Assembly (NCBI RefSeq): GCF_019800005.1
Contig: NZ_JABGCL010000001.1
Span: 62,001 to 126,000, forward strand
Direction of reading: 5' to 3'
DNA from: Geminicoccus harenae
GTDB taxonomy: Bacteria > Pseudomonadota > Alphaproteobacteria > Geminicoccales > Geminicoccaceae
DNA: 64,000 nt
Shown: positions 38,172 through 46,799 of the stretch, piece after piece
How positions within the stretch are numbered: the stretch's first letter is position 1
How the letters are laid out: every line of letters begins with the position of its first letter
Translations under genes and position numbers: made by a program
Notes under the pieces: model-generated
The model's database searches: none
What the model was told of the DNA's origin: nothing
What the model saw: only the letters and a program-made list of their open reading frames with translations

Positions 38172-39539
38172 TCAGCCGCGCTCGAAGTAGCGGATCAGCT
38201 CCCAGTCGGTCACGGACCGGTCGTACTCGGCCTGCTCCCAGCGTGCCGCATGCACATAGTGATCGACCACCTCGTCCCCAAGGCCCGCGCGCATCACCTC
38301 GGAGCGGTCGAACCGCTCGATGGCCTCGCGCAGCGTGTGCGGCACGGCCGGCACGTCGCCGGACTGGTAGGCGTCGCCCGAGAAGGCATCGGGCAGTTCC
38401 AGCCCCTGCTCGACCCCGTGGAGGCCGGCCGCCAGCAGGCCGGCATAGGCCAGATAGGGGTTCACGTCGGCACCCGGCACCCGGCATTCGACGCGCAGGG
38501 AGGCGCCGCCCGAGCCCAGCACCCGGAAGCCCGCGGTGCGGTTGTCGCGGCTCCAGACCAGGTTGGTCGGCGCGAAGCTGCCGGCGACGAAGCGCTTGTA
38601 GCTGTTGATGTTGGGGGCGAGCAGCAGGGTCGCGTCGCCACCCGCGTCGAGCAGGCCCGCCAGATAGTTCTGGAACAGCTTGGAAAAGCCGTTCCTGTCG
38701 TCCTTGTCGGCGAACAGCGGCTTGTCCGCTTCCTTGTCCCAGAGCGAGGCGTGGATGTGGCAGGAGCTGCCGGCCAGGTCCTTCTTCCACTTGGCCATGA
38801 AGGTGATGGCCTTGCCGTGCTGCCAGGCGATCTCCTTGGCACCGTTCTTGAAGATCACATGCCGGTCGGCCATTTCCAGCGCCTCGGCATAGACCAGGTT
38901 CAGCTCCTCCTGGCCCGGCCCCCACTCGCCCTTGCTTTCCTGGACGGGGATGCCGGCGGCATCGATGCCGTTGCGGATCGCGCGCAGCAGCTTCTCGCGC
39001 TTGGTGCCCTCGAAGATGTGGTAGTCCTCGATATACCAGCCAGCGGTCTGGACATCGTGGTAGCGCTTCTCGCGCGCGGTGCGGAAATCGTCGTCGAAGG
39101 CGTAGAATTCCAGCTCCGACGCCATCTTGGCCATCATGCCCCGCTTGGACAGGCGGGCGAGCTGCTTCTTCAGGATCGCGCGCGGGCTGTGCGGCAGCTC
39201 CTCGCCGTGATGGTCGACCACGTCGCCCAGGCAGAGCGCGGTCGCGTCCAGCCAGGGGATGCGGCGCAGCGTGGCCAAGTCCGGCTTGATGACGAAGTCG
39301 CCATAGCCCTTGTCCCAGGAGGCGGCCTTGAAGCCGGGCACCGGCTCCATCTCCATGTCGACCGCCAGCAGGTAGTCGCAGGCGTGCCATTCCTTGACCA
39401 CGCTATCCAGGAAGAACCGGCCGGTCGCGCGCTTGCCGATCAGGCGCCCCTGCATGTCGGTGAACGCCACCACCACCGTGTCTATCTCGCCGGACGCCAC
39501 GAGTTCCTCGAGCTGGTCCAGCGTCAGCATGCCGTTCAT
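38172..39539 (-). CDS. Glutamine synthetase family protein (probable gamma-glutamylpolyamine synthetase type)
   Basis: A 455-residue protein with the GS beta-grasp N-domain and catalytic barrel. Visible family motifs include MEMEPVPGFKAASWDKGYGDF, KMASELEFYAF, SSCHIHASLWD and ECRVPGADVNPYLAYAGLL. It belongs to the non-GlnA subfamily (PuuA/GlnA3-like) that glutamylates amines rather than ammonia. The regulatory adenylylation tyrosine loop of GlnA is not seen. ATG 39539 is chosen by homology. The FAD oxidases at 54.7-58.7 kb could act in the same kind of pathway. Amine specificity is inferred. Confidence 0.88.
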   Translation of the reverse strand: MNGMLTLDQLEELVASGEIDTVVVAFTDMQGRLIGKRATGRFFLDSVVKEWHACDYLLAVDMEMEPVPGFKAASWDKGYGDFVIKPDLATLRRIPWLDATALCLGDVVDHHGEELPHSPRAILKKQLARLSKRGMMAKMASELEFYAFDDDFRTAREKRYHDVQTAGWYIEDYHIFEGTKREKLLRAIRNGIDAAGIPVQESKGEWGPGQEELNLVYAEALEMADRHVIFKNGAKEIAWQHGKAITFMAKWKKDLAGSSCHIHASLWDKEADKPLFADKDDRNGFSKLFQNYLAGLLDAGGDATLLLAPNINSYKRFVAGSFAPTNLVWSRDNRTAGFRVLGSGGASLRVECRVPGADVNPYLAYAGLLAAGLHGVEQGLELPDAFSGDAYQSGDVPAVPHTLREAIERFDRSEVMRAGLGDEVVDHYVHAARWEQAEYDRSVTDWELIRYFERG

Positions 39540-39811
39540 GCGAAGGGGTTCCTTAAGAGCGCGCGTCGATGTCGATTCCTGGCCGGCAGAGGTGCCGCGT
39601 CGAACGGCGGAACGCAACGGTGACCTTCATGGGGCCTCCGCCCGGCATGGAGGGCAGGGGAGGCCGGCAGCCGCTGGTATATCAAGAAGATGCTGGCGAT
39701 ATTTCCAGCCAAAGATGAAACCCGGCTCCCGCCAGCATGTTCTGAGGTCCTGGCGCTGCGCGATCCGGCTCTCGCCAGGAACGATCAGGTCGGCATGAAG
39801 GAATGCGACCG

Positions 39812-40474
39812 GTGACCAGTACGCACGGCGACACGATCGACCTCGGCAGCCACGAATGGGGCTACGAGCAGGGGCTGGCCGACCTGGGCAGCCAAGTATC
39901 GGACGGGCCGCACGACGAGGGCGTACTCGGTACGGTCACCTCGCTCGACGACCTGATCCAGGGCACGCCCGAGGACGACATCCTCATGGGCGGGCTCGGC
40001 GACGACACGGTCCAGTCCTTCGGCGGGGCGGATCATGTGGACGCGGGGCCCGGCGACGACTTCGTGATCGCGGACGGCAGCACCGGGCAGGTCCTGGCCG
40101 GCAGCGGCGACGACTATGTCTATGTCGCCGGCGGGGCCGCCACGATCTCGCTGGGCAGCGGTGCCGACAGCCTGGAATTCGTGGCGTTCGGCGAAGGCAT
40201 GCCGTTCGGCGTGCACCGGGTCCTCGACTATGACGTGTTCGAGGACGGCCCGCTCAACATCACCGCCTACCTCGACGCCATGGATCCCGGCAACGTGCCG
40301 AACCTGGACAGCAATGGCGACGGGGTGATCGACGCGGCCGACCGCGGCGTGGCGGTGGTCGACGGCACCATGTTCATCGACCTGGCGATCGCCTGGTACC
40401 ACGACCTGCCGATCGGCAGCTCGGTAATCGCCCTGGACGGCGTGTCCAGCCTGCCGCTGGACGTGATCGGCTAG
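39812..40474 (+). CDS. Small RTX-type calcium-binding protein
   Basis: A protein of about 220 residues. A glycine/aspartate-rich block (IQGTPEDDILMGGLGDDTVQSFGGADHVDAGPGDDF) carries degenerate GGxGxDxxx RTX nonapeptides. An EF-hand-like loop, LDSNGDGVIDAADRG, follows near residue 170, and the C-terminal end is hydrophobic (SSLPLDVIG). There is no N-terminal signal peptide, fitting type I secretion by a C-terminal signal. GTG 39812 is preferred to ATG 39803 because AAGGA lies nine bases before the GTG but touches the ATG. Function is unknown. Confidence 0.72.
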   Translation: MTSTHGDTIDLGSHEWGYEQGLADLGSQVSDGPHDEGVLGTVTSLDDLIQGTPEDDILMGGLGDDTVQSFGGADHVDAGPGDDFVIADGSTGQVLAGSGDDYVYVAGGAATISLGSGADSLEFVAFGEGMPFGVHRVLDYDVFEDGPLNITAYLDAMDPGNVPNLDSNGDGVIDAADRGVAVVDGTMFIDLAIAWYHDLPIGSSVIALDGVSSLPLDVIG

Positions 40475-40561
40475 GCCGCCCGGGCTTCGGGGCCGCGGCG
40501 GCAAGGGCAGGAACCGAGGAGAGGCGGCGCCGGTGACGGCGCCGCGATCAGCCGGCCCGCG

Positions 40562-41125
40562 TCAGAGCGCCCGGCACTGATCCTCCTTGTTGCCACCCAC
40601 GACGTTGGCGCCGCCGACCGAGACGGGGCTGTTCGCCTTGCACTGCAGGTTGCCCTTGGCCTTGTTGTGGCGGACGTCGACACCGCCGATGTTCTGGAAG
40701 GCCTGGATGTCGCCGCCCACGCTGTTGCGCACGATCCGCTGGGTGTTCCGGTTGGATTCGAGCTGGATGTTGCCGTCGACAAAATTGTCGAGGACCAGTA
40801 CCGCGCCGCCCTGCTTGAGCTGGACGGAGCCGCCGACCAGCCCGTTATAGAAGGACACCGACCGGGCGCCTTCGCCCTGCACGTTGCCGTCCACCAGGGT
40901 GCCGGCGGCCACCAGCGTGCCGAAGCGCTGCACAACGATATTGCCTTCCACGCGCGTGCCGGTCAGGCGGCAGGTGGCGCCGGACGGGACCCGGAGATTA
41001 TCGACCTTTACGGCACCGATCGTCCCGACACAGACACGCTCCTCGCTGCTGGCTGGTGCTGCCAACCCCATCAGCATCGCGCAGGACATGCCGGCCACGA
41101 GCAGGGAAGACCGGACCATCGACAT
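40562..41125 (-). CDS. Secreted glycine-rich repeat protein (beta-solenoid-like)
   Basis: A 187-residue protein with a Sec signal peptide (residues 1-28, ending APASSEE). The mature part repeats a motif of about 20-25 residues centred on V-x-GN-(I/V)-Q: VEGNIVV, VDGNVQG, VGGSVQL, VDGNIQL, VGGDIQA, KGNLQC. It ends in VVGGNKEDQC. A stacked beta-helix is likely. Three cysteines (VCVG, ATCR, LQC) and the final Cys may form disulfides. I recall similar unannotated secreted proteins in actinobacteria, but cannot verify that here. ATG 41125 has GGAG at seven bases; ATG 41131 is the alternative. Confidence 0.72.
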   Translation of the reverse strand: MSMVRSSLLVAGMSCAMLMGLAAPASSEERVCVGTIGAVKVDNLRVPSGATCRLTGTRVEGNIVVQRFGTLVAAGTLVDGNVQGEGARSVSFYNGLVGGSVQLKQGGAVLVLDNFVDGNIQLESNRNTQRIVRNSVGGDIQAFQNIGGVDVRHNKAKGNLQCKANSPVSVGGANVVGGNKEDQCRAL

Positions 41126-41187
41126 CAGCATTCTCCGATGAAAGTAAATTTCGAGTTCCAGGGGCCGCCTGTACATGGCCCGCCGGT

Positions 41188-41245
41188 GGTTATGGTTCAG
41201 GTGAAGCTTGGTTAGATATCGGGAAGAGCCGGGTTAGGATACGGT
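41188..41245. promoter_or_regulatory. Three 22-bp-phased direct repeats, candidate response-regulator binding array
   Basis: GGTTATGGTTCAGG, GGTTAGATATCGGG and GGTTAGGATACGGT begin at 41188, 41210 and 41232, so each GGTTA lies exactly 22 bp after the last. They lie 30-87 bases before the OmpR-type regulator and 63-120 bases before the divergent secreted-protein gene. Direct repeats in two-turn phase are the usual target of OmpR/PhoB regulators. Confidence 0.65.
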
Positions 41246-41274
41246 GAGAAGCAGCTGGCCTGGAGAACTGTTGA

Positions 41275-41958
41275 TTGGTGAAGGTGCTCCTGATCGAGGA
41301 CGACCCGCGGATCGCCCGCTTCATCCGGCGCGGGCTGGAAGCCGAGGGCTACACGGTCGACGTGGTGGGCGACGGCCGGGACGCGCTGGCCCTGGCCCGG
41401 GCCGGCGAGCACGCGCTGCTGGTGCTCGACCGCATGCTGCCCGGCCTGGGCGGCGTGGAGATCTGCCGGACCCTCCGCAGCGAGCGCTACGACCGCCCGA
41501 TCCTGATGCTGACCGCCAAGGACGGGTTGCAGGACAAGGTCTCGGGCCTCCATGCCGGGGCGGACGACTATCTGGCCAAGCCGTTCGCCTTCGATGAGTT
41601 GCTGGCCCGGATCGGCGCCCTGCTGCGGCGGGCCGGGCGAAGCCAGGAGCCGACCGAGCCCGTGCTCCGGGTGGGCGACCTCGTCCTGGACCCTGCCGCG
41701 CGCAAGGCCAGGCGCGGCGAACGCGAGATCCAGCTCACGCCCAGGGAATTCACCCTGCTGGCCTATCTCATGGAGAATGCCGGCACCGTCCTCAGCCGTG
41801 CCCGGATCCTCAGCCGGGTCTGGGAATACAGCTTCGACCCCGGTTCCAAGGTGGTCGACGTCTATATCCGCTACCTCCGCCAGAAGATCGACACCGATGA
41901 GCCGAAGGCGCTGATCAGGACCGTGCGCGGGTTCGGCTACACGATCTCGGACGATTGA
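41275..41958 (+). CDS. OmpR-family response regulator
   Basis: A 227-residue two-domain regulator. The receiver has the acidic pair at Glu8-Asp9-Asp10, phospho-acceptor Asp52 (LVLDRMLPG), Thr80 and Lys102 (LAKPF). The winged-helix output domain (about 130-225) has REFTLLAYLMENAGTVLSR and VYIRYLRQKID. The start is TTG 41275 or GTG 41278, with GGAG at 41262. It is convergent with the histidine kinase gene: the two stops are six bases apart, unlike the usual tandem order. Three phased repeats upstream suggest autoregulation. Confidence 0.93.
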   Translation: MVKVLLIEDDPRIARFIRRGLEAEGYTVDVVGDGRDALALARAGEHALLVLDRMLPGLGGVEICRTLRSERYDRPILMLTAKDGLQDKVSGLHAGADDYLAKPFAFDELLARIGALLRRAGRSQEPTEPVLRVGDLVLDPAARKARRGEREIQLTPREFTLLAYLMENAGTVLSRARILSRVWEYSFDPGSKVVDVYIRYLRQKIDTDEPKALIRTVRGFGYTISDD

Positions 41959-41964
41959 GCGGCC

Positions 41965-43560
41965 TCACGCCGCCAGCTTCAGGCGGATCTCCAGCCGGGT
42001 GATCCCGTCCGGGCCGCTGGCAAGGGCGATCCGGCCGCCATGCTTCTCGACGATCCACCTGGCGATCGAGAGGCCGAGCCCGCTGCCGCCGGTCTTCAGC
42101 TGGTCCTGGCGGCCGCGATAGAAGCGGTCGAAGACATAGGGCAGGTCCTCGGGCGGCACCGGGTCGCCCTGGTTGCGGATCGTGGCCACGGCATCCTCGC
42201 CCGCCGCATGGAGGGCCACCGTCACCTCGGTCCCGGCATGGGAATATTTCAGGGCATTGTCGATGGCGATGAGCATGGTCTGCTTCAGCCGCTGCCCGTC
42301 CGCCTGCACGACGAGCGGCTGGTCGGCAAGGCGCCGCTCCAGCCGGCGGCCGTGCGCTTCCGCCAGGACTTGCGCCTCGTCCACCGCTTCCGCCAGCACG
42401 TCCTGCAGGACCACCGGCCGCATCTGGAACCGGATCGAATCGGCTTCCGTGCGGGTCAGGAACAGGAGGTCGTCGACCAGCCGGCTCATGCCCTGCGCCT
42501 GCTCGACGATCCGCACGAGCGTTTCCCGATAATCCTCCGGCGTGTTCGCCTGGCTGCGCAGCGTCACCTCGGCCTCGCCGCGCAGCACGGTGAGCGGCGT
42601 GCGCAGCTCGTGGCTGACATCCGCCAAAAACAGCATGCGCAGCCGGTCCAGGTCCTTCAGGCGCCGGTTGGCGTCCTCCAGCCGCCGGTTGGCATCCGCC
42701 AGCTCGGCCGTACGCTCGCCGACCTTCTCCGACAGAAGGGCCTGCTGCTCCAGGAGTTCCCGCCTTTGACGCTGCAGCTGCTCCACCATCCGGTTGAAGT
42801 GATCCGAAAGCAGCGCCAGCTCGTCCCGGCCCTCCACGGCGATGCGATGGTCGAGCCGGCCACCGCCGATCGCGGCGGCCCCCTCGGCCAGGCGGGCGAT
42901 CGGCCGGGACAGGGCCCGGCTCAGGAGGGCGACCGCACCGATGCCGACCAGCAGGCCCAGGAGGAGGGCGCTGCCGACGATCACCGTCATCTCGCGGGCG
43001 AGCGCATCCGTCTCGCTCTCGATCCGTTCGACCTCGCCGCGCTCATCCGCGATCGCGAGATCGACCAGTTCCTGGAGCCGGTTGTCGAGATCGTCCTCGA
43101 TCTCGGCCCGGTAGCGCCGCCGGGCCTCGTCGCCCCGGCCCTGCATCTGCAGCTCGAGCAGCTCCAGGGCGGTCTCGTGCATCCGGGCATCGATCGCCCG
43201 CATCTCGGCCACGACGCGCAGCTCCTCCAGTTCCTCCGCACGCTGCGCACCGCTCAGCCGGTCCCCCTCCGACCGGATGATCCCCTCCAGGGCCTGGAAG
43301 CTGCGCTCGACCTGGCGCCGCGCCTCCTCCAGGTCCGCCCGGCCTTCCTCGCCGAACAGCAGCATCTCGGCGATCTGCTCCGAGTACTGGTTGGCATGGA
43401 GCGAGAGCGCGGTGATCGTGACCAGCTGGCGGTGGGCGTGCTGCACCCGCTCCGTGAACCGGTCGGCCCGCTGCACCGCCAGATACACCACCCCCGCCAG
43501 CATCAGCAGCAGGCCCACGAAGAACAGCTGGAAGACGATGATCTTCGTCCTGATCGTCAT
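41965..43560 (-). CDS. Sensor histidine kinase
   Basis: A 531-residue inner-membrane kinase. A first span (about 7-28) is followed by a long helical periplasmic domain (about 30-200), rich in Glu and Arg and similar to four-helix-bundle sensors. A second span (about 202-225), a HAMP domain, a coiled coil and the H-box FLADVSHELRTPLTVLRGE (phospho-His) follow. The N-box is AIDNALKYSHAG, with G-boxes later (GSGLGLSIARW). ATG 43560 is chosen since the first span starts there. It is the natural partner of the convergent regulator and lies downstream of two RTX genes on the same strand. Confidence 0.92.
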   Translation of the reverse strand: MTIRTKIIVFQLFFVGLLLMLAGVVYLAVQRADRFTERVQHAHRQLVTITALSLHANQYSEQIAEMLLFGEEGRADLEEARRQVERSFQALEGIIRSEGDRLSGAQRAEELEELRVVAEMRAIDARMHETALELLELQMQGRGDEARRRYRAEIEDDLDNRLQELVDLAIADERGEVERIESETDALAREMTVIVGSALLLGLLVGIGAVALLSRALSRPIARLAEGAAAIGGGRLDHRIAVEGRDELALLSDHFNRMVEQLQRQRRELLEQQALLSEKVGERTAELADANRRLEDANRRLKDLDRLRMLFLADVSHELRTPLTVLRGEAEVTLRSQANTPEDYRETLVRIVEQAQGMSRLVDDLLFLTRTEADSIRFQMRPVVLQDVLAEAVDEAQVLAEAHGRRLERRLADQPLVVQADGQRLKQTMLIAIDNALKYSHAGTEVTVALHAAGEDAVATIRNQGDPVPPEDLPYVFDRFYRGRQDQLKTGGSGLGLSIARWIVEKHGGRIALASGPDGITRLEIRLKLAA

Positions 43561-43660
43561 GCCGGTCCGCTGCCCTGTGGAGAAAGCGCCCCTTGCGGAC
43601 GCACCCCAGCGTCCATGGCTGCGCAGCACCCCGCAAGCCCGCTGCCCGGCCCGACGACCC

Positions 43661-45142
43661 TCAGGCTTCCGACATGCTGCGCCCGGCAAAGTCGGCGGCA
43701 TCCAGGCCCAGCACGCCGAACAGGGTGAGCTTGCCGCTGGCCACGGTCGCGTCCTCTGCCCGCAGGTTGATCACCAGCGAGACCTTGGTCTCGCCGTTGT
43801 AGGTGACCTGCTGGAGGGTGACATAGGCATCGCTGCCCTTGATCTGGCCGTCGCCGTTGAAGTCGTAGCGGTCGAAGGAGATCGTCCCGTCGTCGAGCGC
43901 ATCCTCCCCGCGCACGAAGTCGGTCACCAGCACGTCCATCACCGGTTTGCTGCCGTCGCGAAAGCCGCGGCCCACTTCCTCCACGCCGAACACGTCCCGG
44001 CCCTGGCCGCCGACCAGCACGTCATGGCCGAAGCTGCCATGGATCCGGTCGTCGCCCGCCCCGCCGTTCACGTAGTCGTCGAACGATTCGGTGAAGACGT
44101 CGATCTCGCCGGAGCGCAGGTCGCCCCGCAGCAGATCGTCGCCGGCCCCGCCGAACAGCAGGTCGTCGCCTTGCCCGCCACGCAGGTGATCGAAGCCGTC
44201 CCCGCCCTCCAGCCGGTCGTCCCCATCGTTACCCAGCAGCTCGTCGTCCCCCGCAAGACCCCGCAGCACGTCGTCACCGCCTTCCCCGGTGATGAAGTCG
44301 TCCCTGGGCGTTCCGGTGAGCATGTCCGCACCCGGCCCGCCGTGGAGCAGGATCCCCTCGGCTGGCGGCTTGTCGAAGTCCCGGATGTCGCCTTCCCCGA
44401 GATCGGTGACCCCGTAGATCGTGACGGTCTGGCTGCCGGGGCTGCCCAGGTCCCAGATGCCCGCCATGTCGAGCACGGTGGAGGCGCGGGTCACGCCGTC
44501 CAGGGTGACGTCCCTGATCGAGACGAATGCATCGTCCTCGTCCAGCACCCGGTTGCCGTTGCTGTCCAGGTCCGCGAAGTCCTTCCAGGTGGTGAAGGGC
44601 CCGTCCGGCTCGGTCGTGTTGGCCAGGTGGATGATGTCCTGGCCGTGGACGAAATCCGCCGCGATGTCGTGGCCGATCTCCGTTTCCTGGAACTCGTAGC
44701 TGAGGCCGGGCGTCACGTTGAACGAGAAGACGTCGGCGTCGCCGCCGCCGGTGAGCAGGTCGTTGCCCGACCCGCCGCTCAGGAAGTCGCGGCCGCCGCC
44801 ACCAAACAACTGGTCGTTGCCGTTCTGGCCGGCCAGCACGTCCCGGCCATCGGCACCAAGGAGCCGGTCGTCGCCCTCCTCGCCGCGGAGCTGATCGTTG
44901 CCGCTGCCGCCATGCAGCAGGTCGTCACCCTCCGCTCCTGTCAGCATGTCGTGGTCACGACCGCCCAGGACATAGTCGTTGCCCGCGTCGCCGGAGAGCA
45001 CGTCCTCCCCGTCGCCGCCGTCCAGCCGGTCATCGCCGTCGATACCGTTGATCCGGTCGTCCCCGGCTAGGCCCACCAGGACATCCGCCGCGTTGGTGCC
45101 CGCCAGCAGGTCCGGATCGAGCGTACCGATGATGTTCGCCAT
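43661..45142 (-). CDS. RTX calcium-binding repeat protein A (tandem paralogue)
   Basis: A 493-residue protein. The first half (about 1-135) and a central block (about 270-370) consist of GGxGxDxLxG RTX nonapeptides that fold as a calcium-dependent beta-roll. EF-hand-like loops occur at DLDSNGNRVLDEDD (near 195) and DFNGDGQIKGSD (near 445). It has no N-terminal signal and ends with FGVLGLDAADFAGRSMSEA, consistent with type I secretion. No enzyme domain is seen. It lies 11 bases after its close paralogue, so the pair arose by duplication and is co-transcribed. Confidence 0.88.
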   Translation of the reverse strand: MANIIGTLDPDLLAGTNAADVLVGLAGDDRINGIDGDDRLDGGDGEDVLSGDAGNDYVLGGRDHDMLTGAEGDDLLHGGSGNDQLRGEEGDDRLLGADGRDVLAGQNGNDQLFGGGGRDFLSGGSGNDLLTGGGDADVFSFNVTPGLSYEFQETEIGHDIAADFVHGQDIIHLANTTEPDGPFTTWKDFADLDSNGNRVLDEDDAFVSIRDVTLDGVTRASTVLDMAGIWDLGSPGSQTVTIYGVTDLGEGDIRDFDKPPAEGILLHGGPGADMLTGTPRDDFITGEGGDDVLRGLAGDDELLGNDGDDRLEGGDGFDHLRGGQGDDLLFGGAGDDLLRGDLRSGEIDVFTESFDDYVNGGAGDDRIHGSFGHDVLVGGQGRDVFGVEEVGRGFRDGSKPVMDVLVTDFVRGEDALDDGTISFDRYDFNGDGQIKGSDAYVTLQQVTYNGETKVSLVINLRAEDATVASGKLTLFGVLGLDAADFAGRSMSEA

Positions 45143-45153
45143 CTCTCACCCCC

Positions 45154-46644
45154 TCACGCGTCCGGCAGGCTGCGCCCGGCGAAGTCCGCGGCATCCAGCC
45201 CCAGCACGCCGAACAGAGTGAGCTTGCCGCTGGCGGTGGTGGCGCCCTCGGCCCGCAGGTTGATCACCAGCGAGAGCTTGGTCTCGTCGTTGTAGGTGAC
45301 CTGCTGGAGGGTGACGTAGGCATCGCTGCCCTTGACCTGGCCGTCGCCGTTGAAGTCGAGCTGGTCGAAGTTCAGGGTCCGGTTGTCGAGCAGGTCCTCG
45401 CCACGCACGAAGTCGGTCACCAGCACGTCCATGGGCGGCTTGGATCCATCGGCCTGGAGCAGACCCACGCCTTCCACCCCGAAGATGTCGCGCCCCTGGC
45501 CGCCGGTGAGCACGTCGCGGCCGAAGCTGCCGTGGAGCTGGTCGTCGCCCGCCCCGCCGTTCAGGTAGTCGTTGTCCGTGCCCTCCAGCCGGACGGAATC
45601 CTCCACGCTGAAGGACGGGCTGCCCTCCAACCGATCGTCGCCGGCGCCACCGAAGAGGACGTCGTCGCCGTGGCCGCCCGCCAGGCTGTCGGTGCCGTCG
45701 CCGCCCTCCAGCCGATCGTCGCCCAGGTCGCCGCTCAGCCCGTCATCACTGCCCAGGCCGCGCAATATGTCGTCGCCGGCAACGCCGTCGAGGAAGTCGT
45801 TCTTGGCACCGCCCGTGAGCTCGTCCGGCCCGGAGGTGCCCGACAGAATCACGCCGATGAACGGGTCCTCGCCAAAGCCCCAGATGTCGTCCTCGCCGAG
45901 GTCGGTCACGCCGAAGATCGTCACCGTCTGGCTGCCGGCCGGGCCCAGGTCCCAGGCGCTCGCCATGTCCAGCACGGTGGAGGCCCTGGTCACGCCGTCC
46001 AGGGTCGCGTTCTGGATCGTGACCAGCGCGTCGCCGTCGTCCAGCACGCCGTTGCCGTTCGTGTCGAGGTCGGCGAACGACTTGCCGACGGTGACGGGAC
46101 CGCTCTCGCCCTCCCTGGTCTGCCAGAGCTGCAGCAGGTCCTGGCCGCGCACGAAGTCCACCGCGATGTCCTGGCCGATCTCGGTCTCCTGGAAGTCGAG
46201 CTCGGTGCCGGGCGTCACGTGGAACGAGAAGATGTCCCGCCCACCCCCACCGCTCAGCACGTCGTTGCCCGACCCGCCGCTGAGCATATCGTCGCCGCCA
46301 CCACCCTCCAGCCGGTCGTTGCCGTTCTGCCCGACCAGCGTGTCGCGCCCATCGGCACCGAGCAGGTGGTCGTCGCCCAGCCCGCCGAACAATTGGTCCT
46401 GCCCGGCACCACCATGGAGCAGGTCGTCGCCGGCCCAACCGCTCAACTGGTCATTGTCCCGCCCGCCCAGGACATAGTCGTCGCCATCATCGCCGCTGAG
46501 GACGTCCTGGCCGTCGCCGCCCTCGATGCGGTCGTTGCCGCCCGCACCGGTCAGCCAGTCGTCACCCGCCAGCCCGGTAATCACGTCCGCTGCCGCACCG
46601 CCTTCGAGGCGGTCGGGGTCAATCGTACCGATAAGCACTGCCAT
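45154..46644 (-). CDS. RTX calcium-binding repeat protein B (tandem paralogue)
   Basis: A 496-residue protein with the same layout as the next gene: a start of AVLIGTIDPDRLEG, an N-terminal RTX array (to about 140) and the stretch VDFVRGQDLLQLW. EF-hand-like DLDTNGNGVLDDGD, a second RTX array, DFNGDGQVKGSD and the end DAADFAGRSLPDA follow. ATG 46644 matches the paralogue's start, though the frame is open to 46797. It probably leaves the cell by a type I system that is not encoded in this window. The two copies are similar along their full length. Confidence 0.88.
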   Translation of the reverse strand: MAVLIGTIDPDRLEGGAAADVITGLAGDDWLTGAGGNDRIEGGDGQDVLSGDDGDDYVLGGRDNDQLSGWAGDDLLHGGAGQDQLFGGLGDDHLLGADGRDTLVGQNGNDRLEGGGGDDMLSGGSGNDVLSGGGGRDIFSFHVTPGTELDFQETEIGQDIAVDFVRGQDLLQLWQTREGESGPVTVGKSFADLDTNGNGVLDDGDALVTIQNATLDGVTRASTVLDMASAWDLGPAGSQTVTIFGVTDLGEDDIWGFGEDPFIGVILSGTSGPDELTGGAKNDFLDGVAGDDILRGLGSDDGLSGDLGDDRLEGGDGTDSLAGGHGDDVLFGGAGDDRLEGSPSFSVEDSVRLEGTDNDYLNGGAGDDQLHGSFGRDVLTGGQGRDIFGVEGVGLLQADGSKPPMDVLVTDFVRGEDLLDNRTLNFDQLDFNGDGQVKGSDAYVTLQQVTYNDETKLSLVINLRAEGATTASGKLTLFGVLGLDAADFAGRSLPDA

Positions 46645-46799
46645 GAACCTGATCCCTGAAATGATCGCGAAGAACGCCAGGGGGCTATCGATCGATTTTT
46701 GGATAAACTCAGGTCGGGCGACGCCGCCGGCGAGTGCCGCTGCTGACGCAGCCGGGATGTCATCGAAGAAAATGGACCGCCTGTAACCAAGCTGCAACG

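Noticed and set aside
35271..39623. An open frame of about 1450 codons on the plus strand, antisense to glcDEF and the GS-family gene
   Set aside because: It is the mirror of real genes in GC-rich DNA. Its translation has no recognisable family and the opposite strand encodes four well-known proteins.
43277..45070. A long plus-strand frame over the histidine kinase start and the first RTX gene
   Set aside because: Repeats of RTX codons read in antisense give low-complexity protein. The sense strand carries the calcium-binding repeats.
43661..46644. Regularly spaced short DNA repeats that could suggest a CRISPR array
   Set aside because: The period is the 27-base unit of RTX nonapeptides in frame. 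Copies vary and have no spacer-repeat structure.
46687..46696. ATCGATCGAT palindrome upstream of the second RTX gene
   Set aside because: A 10-bp repeat of GATC units is common by chance, and no promoter elements could be aligned with it.
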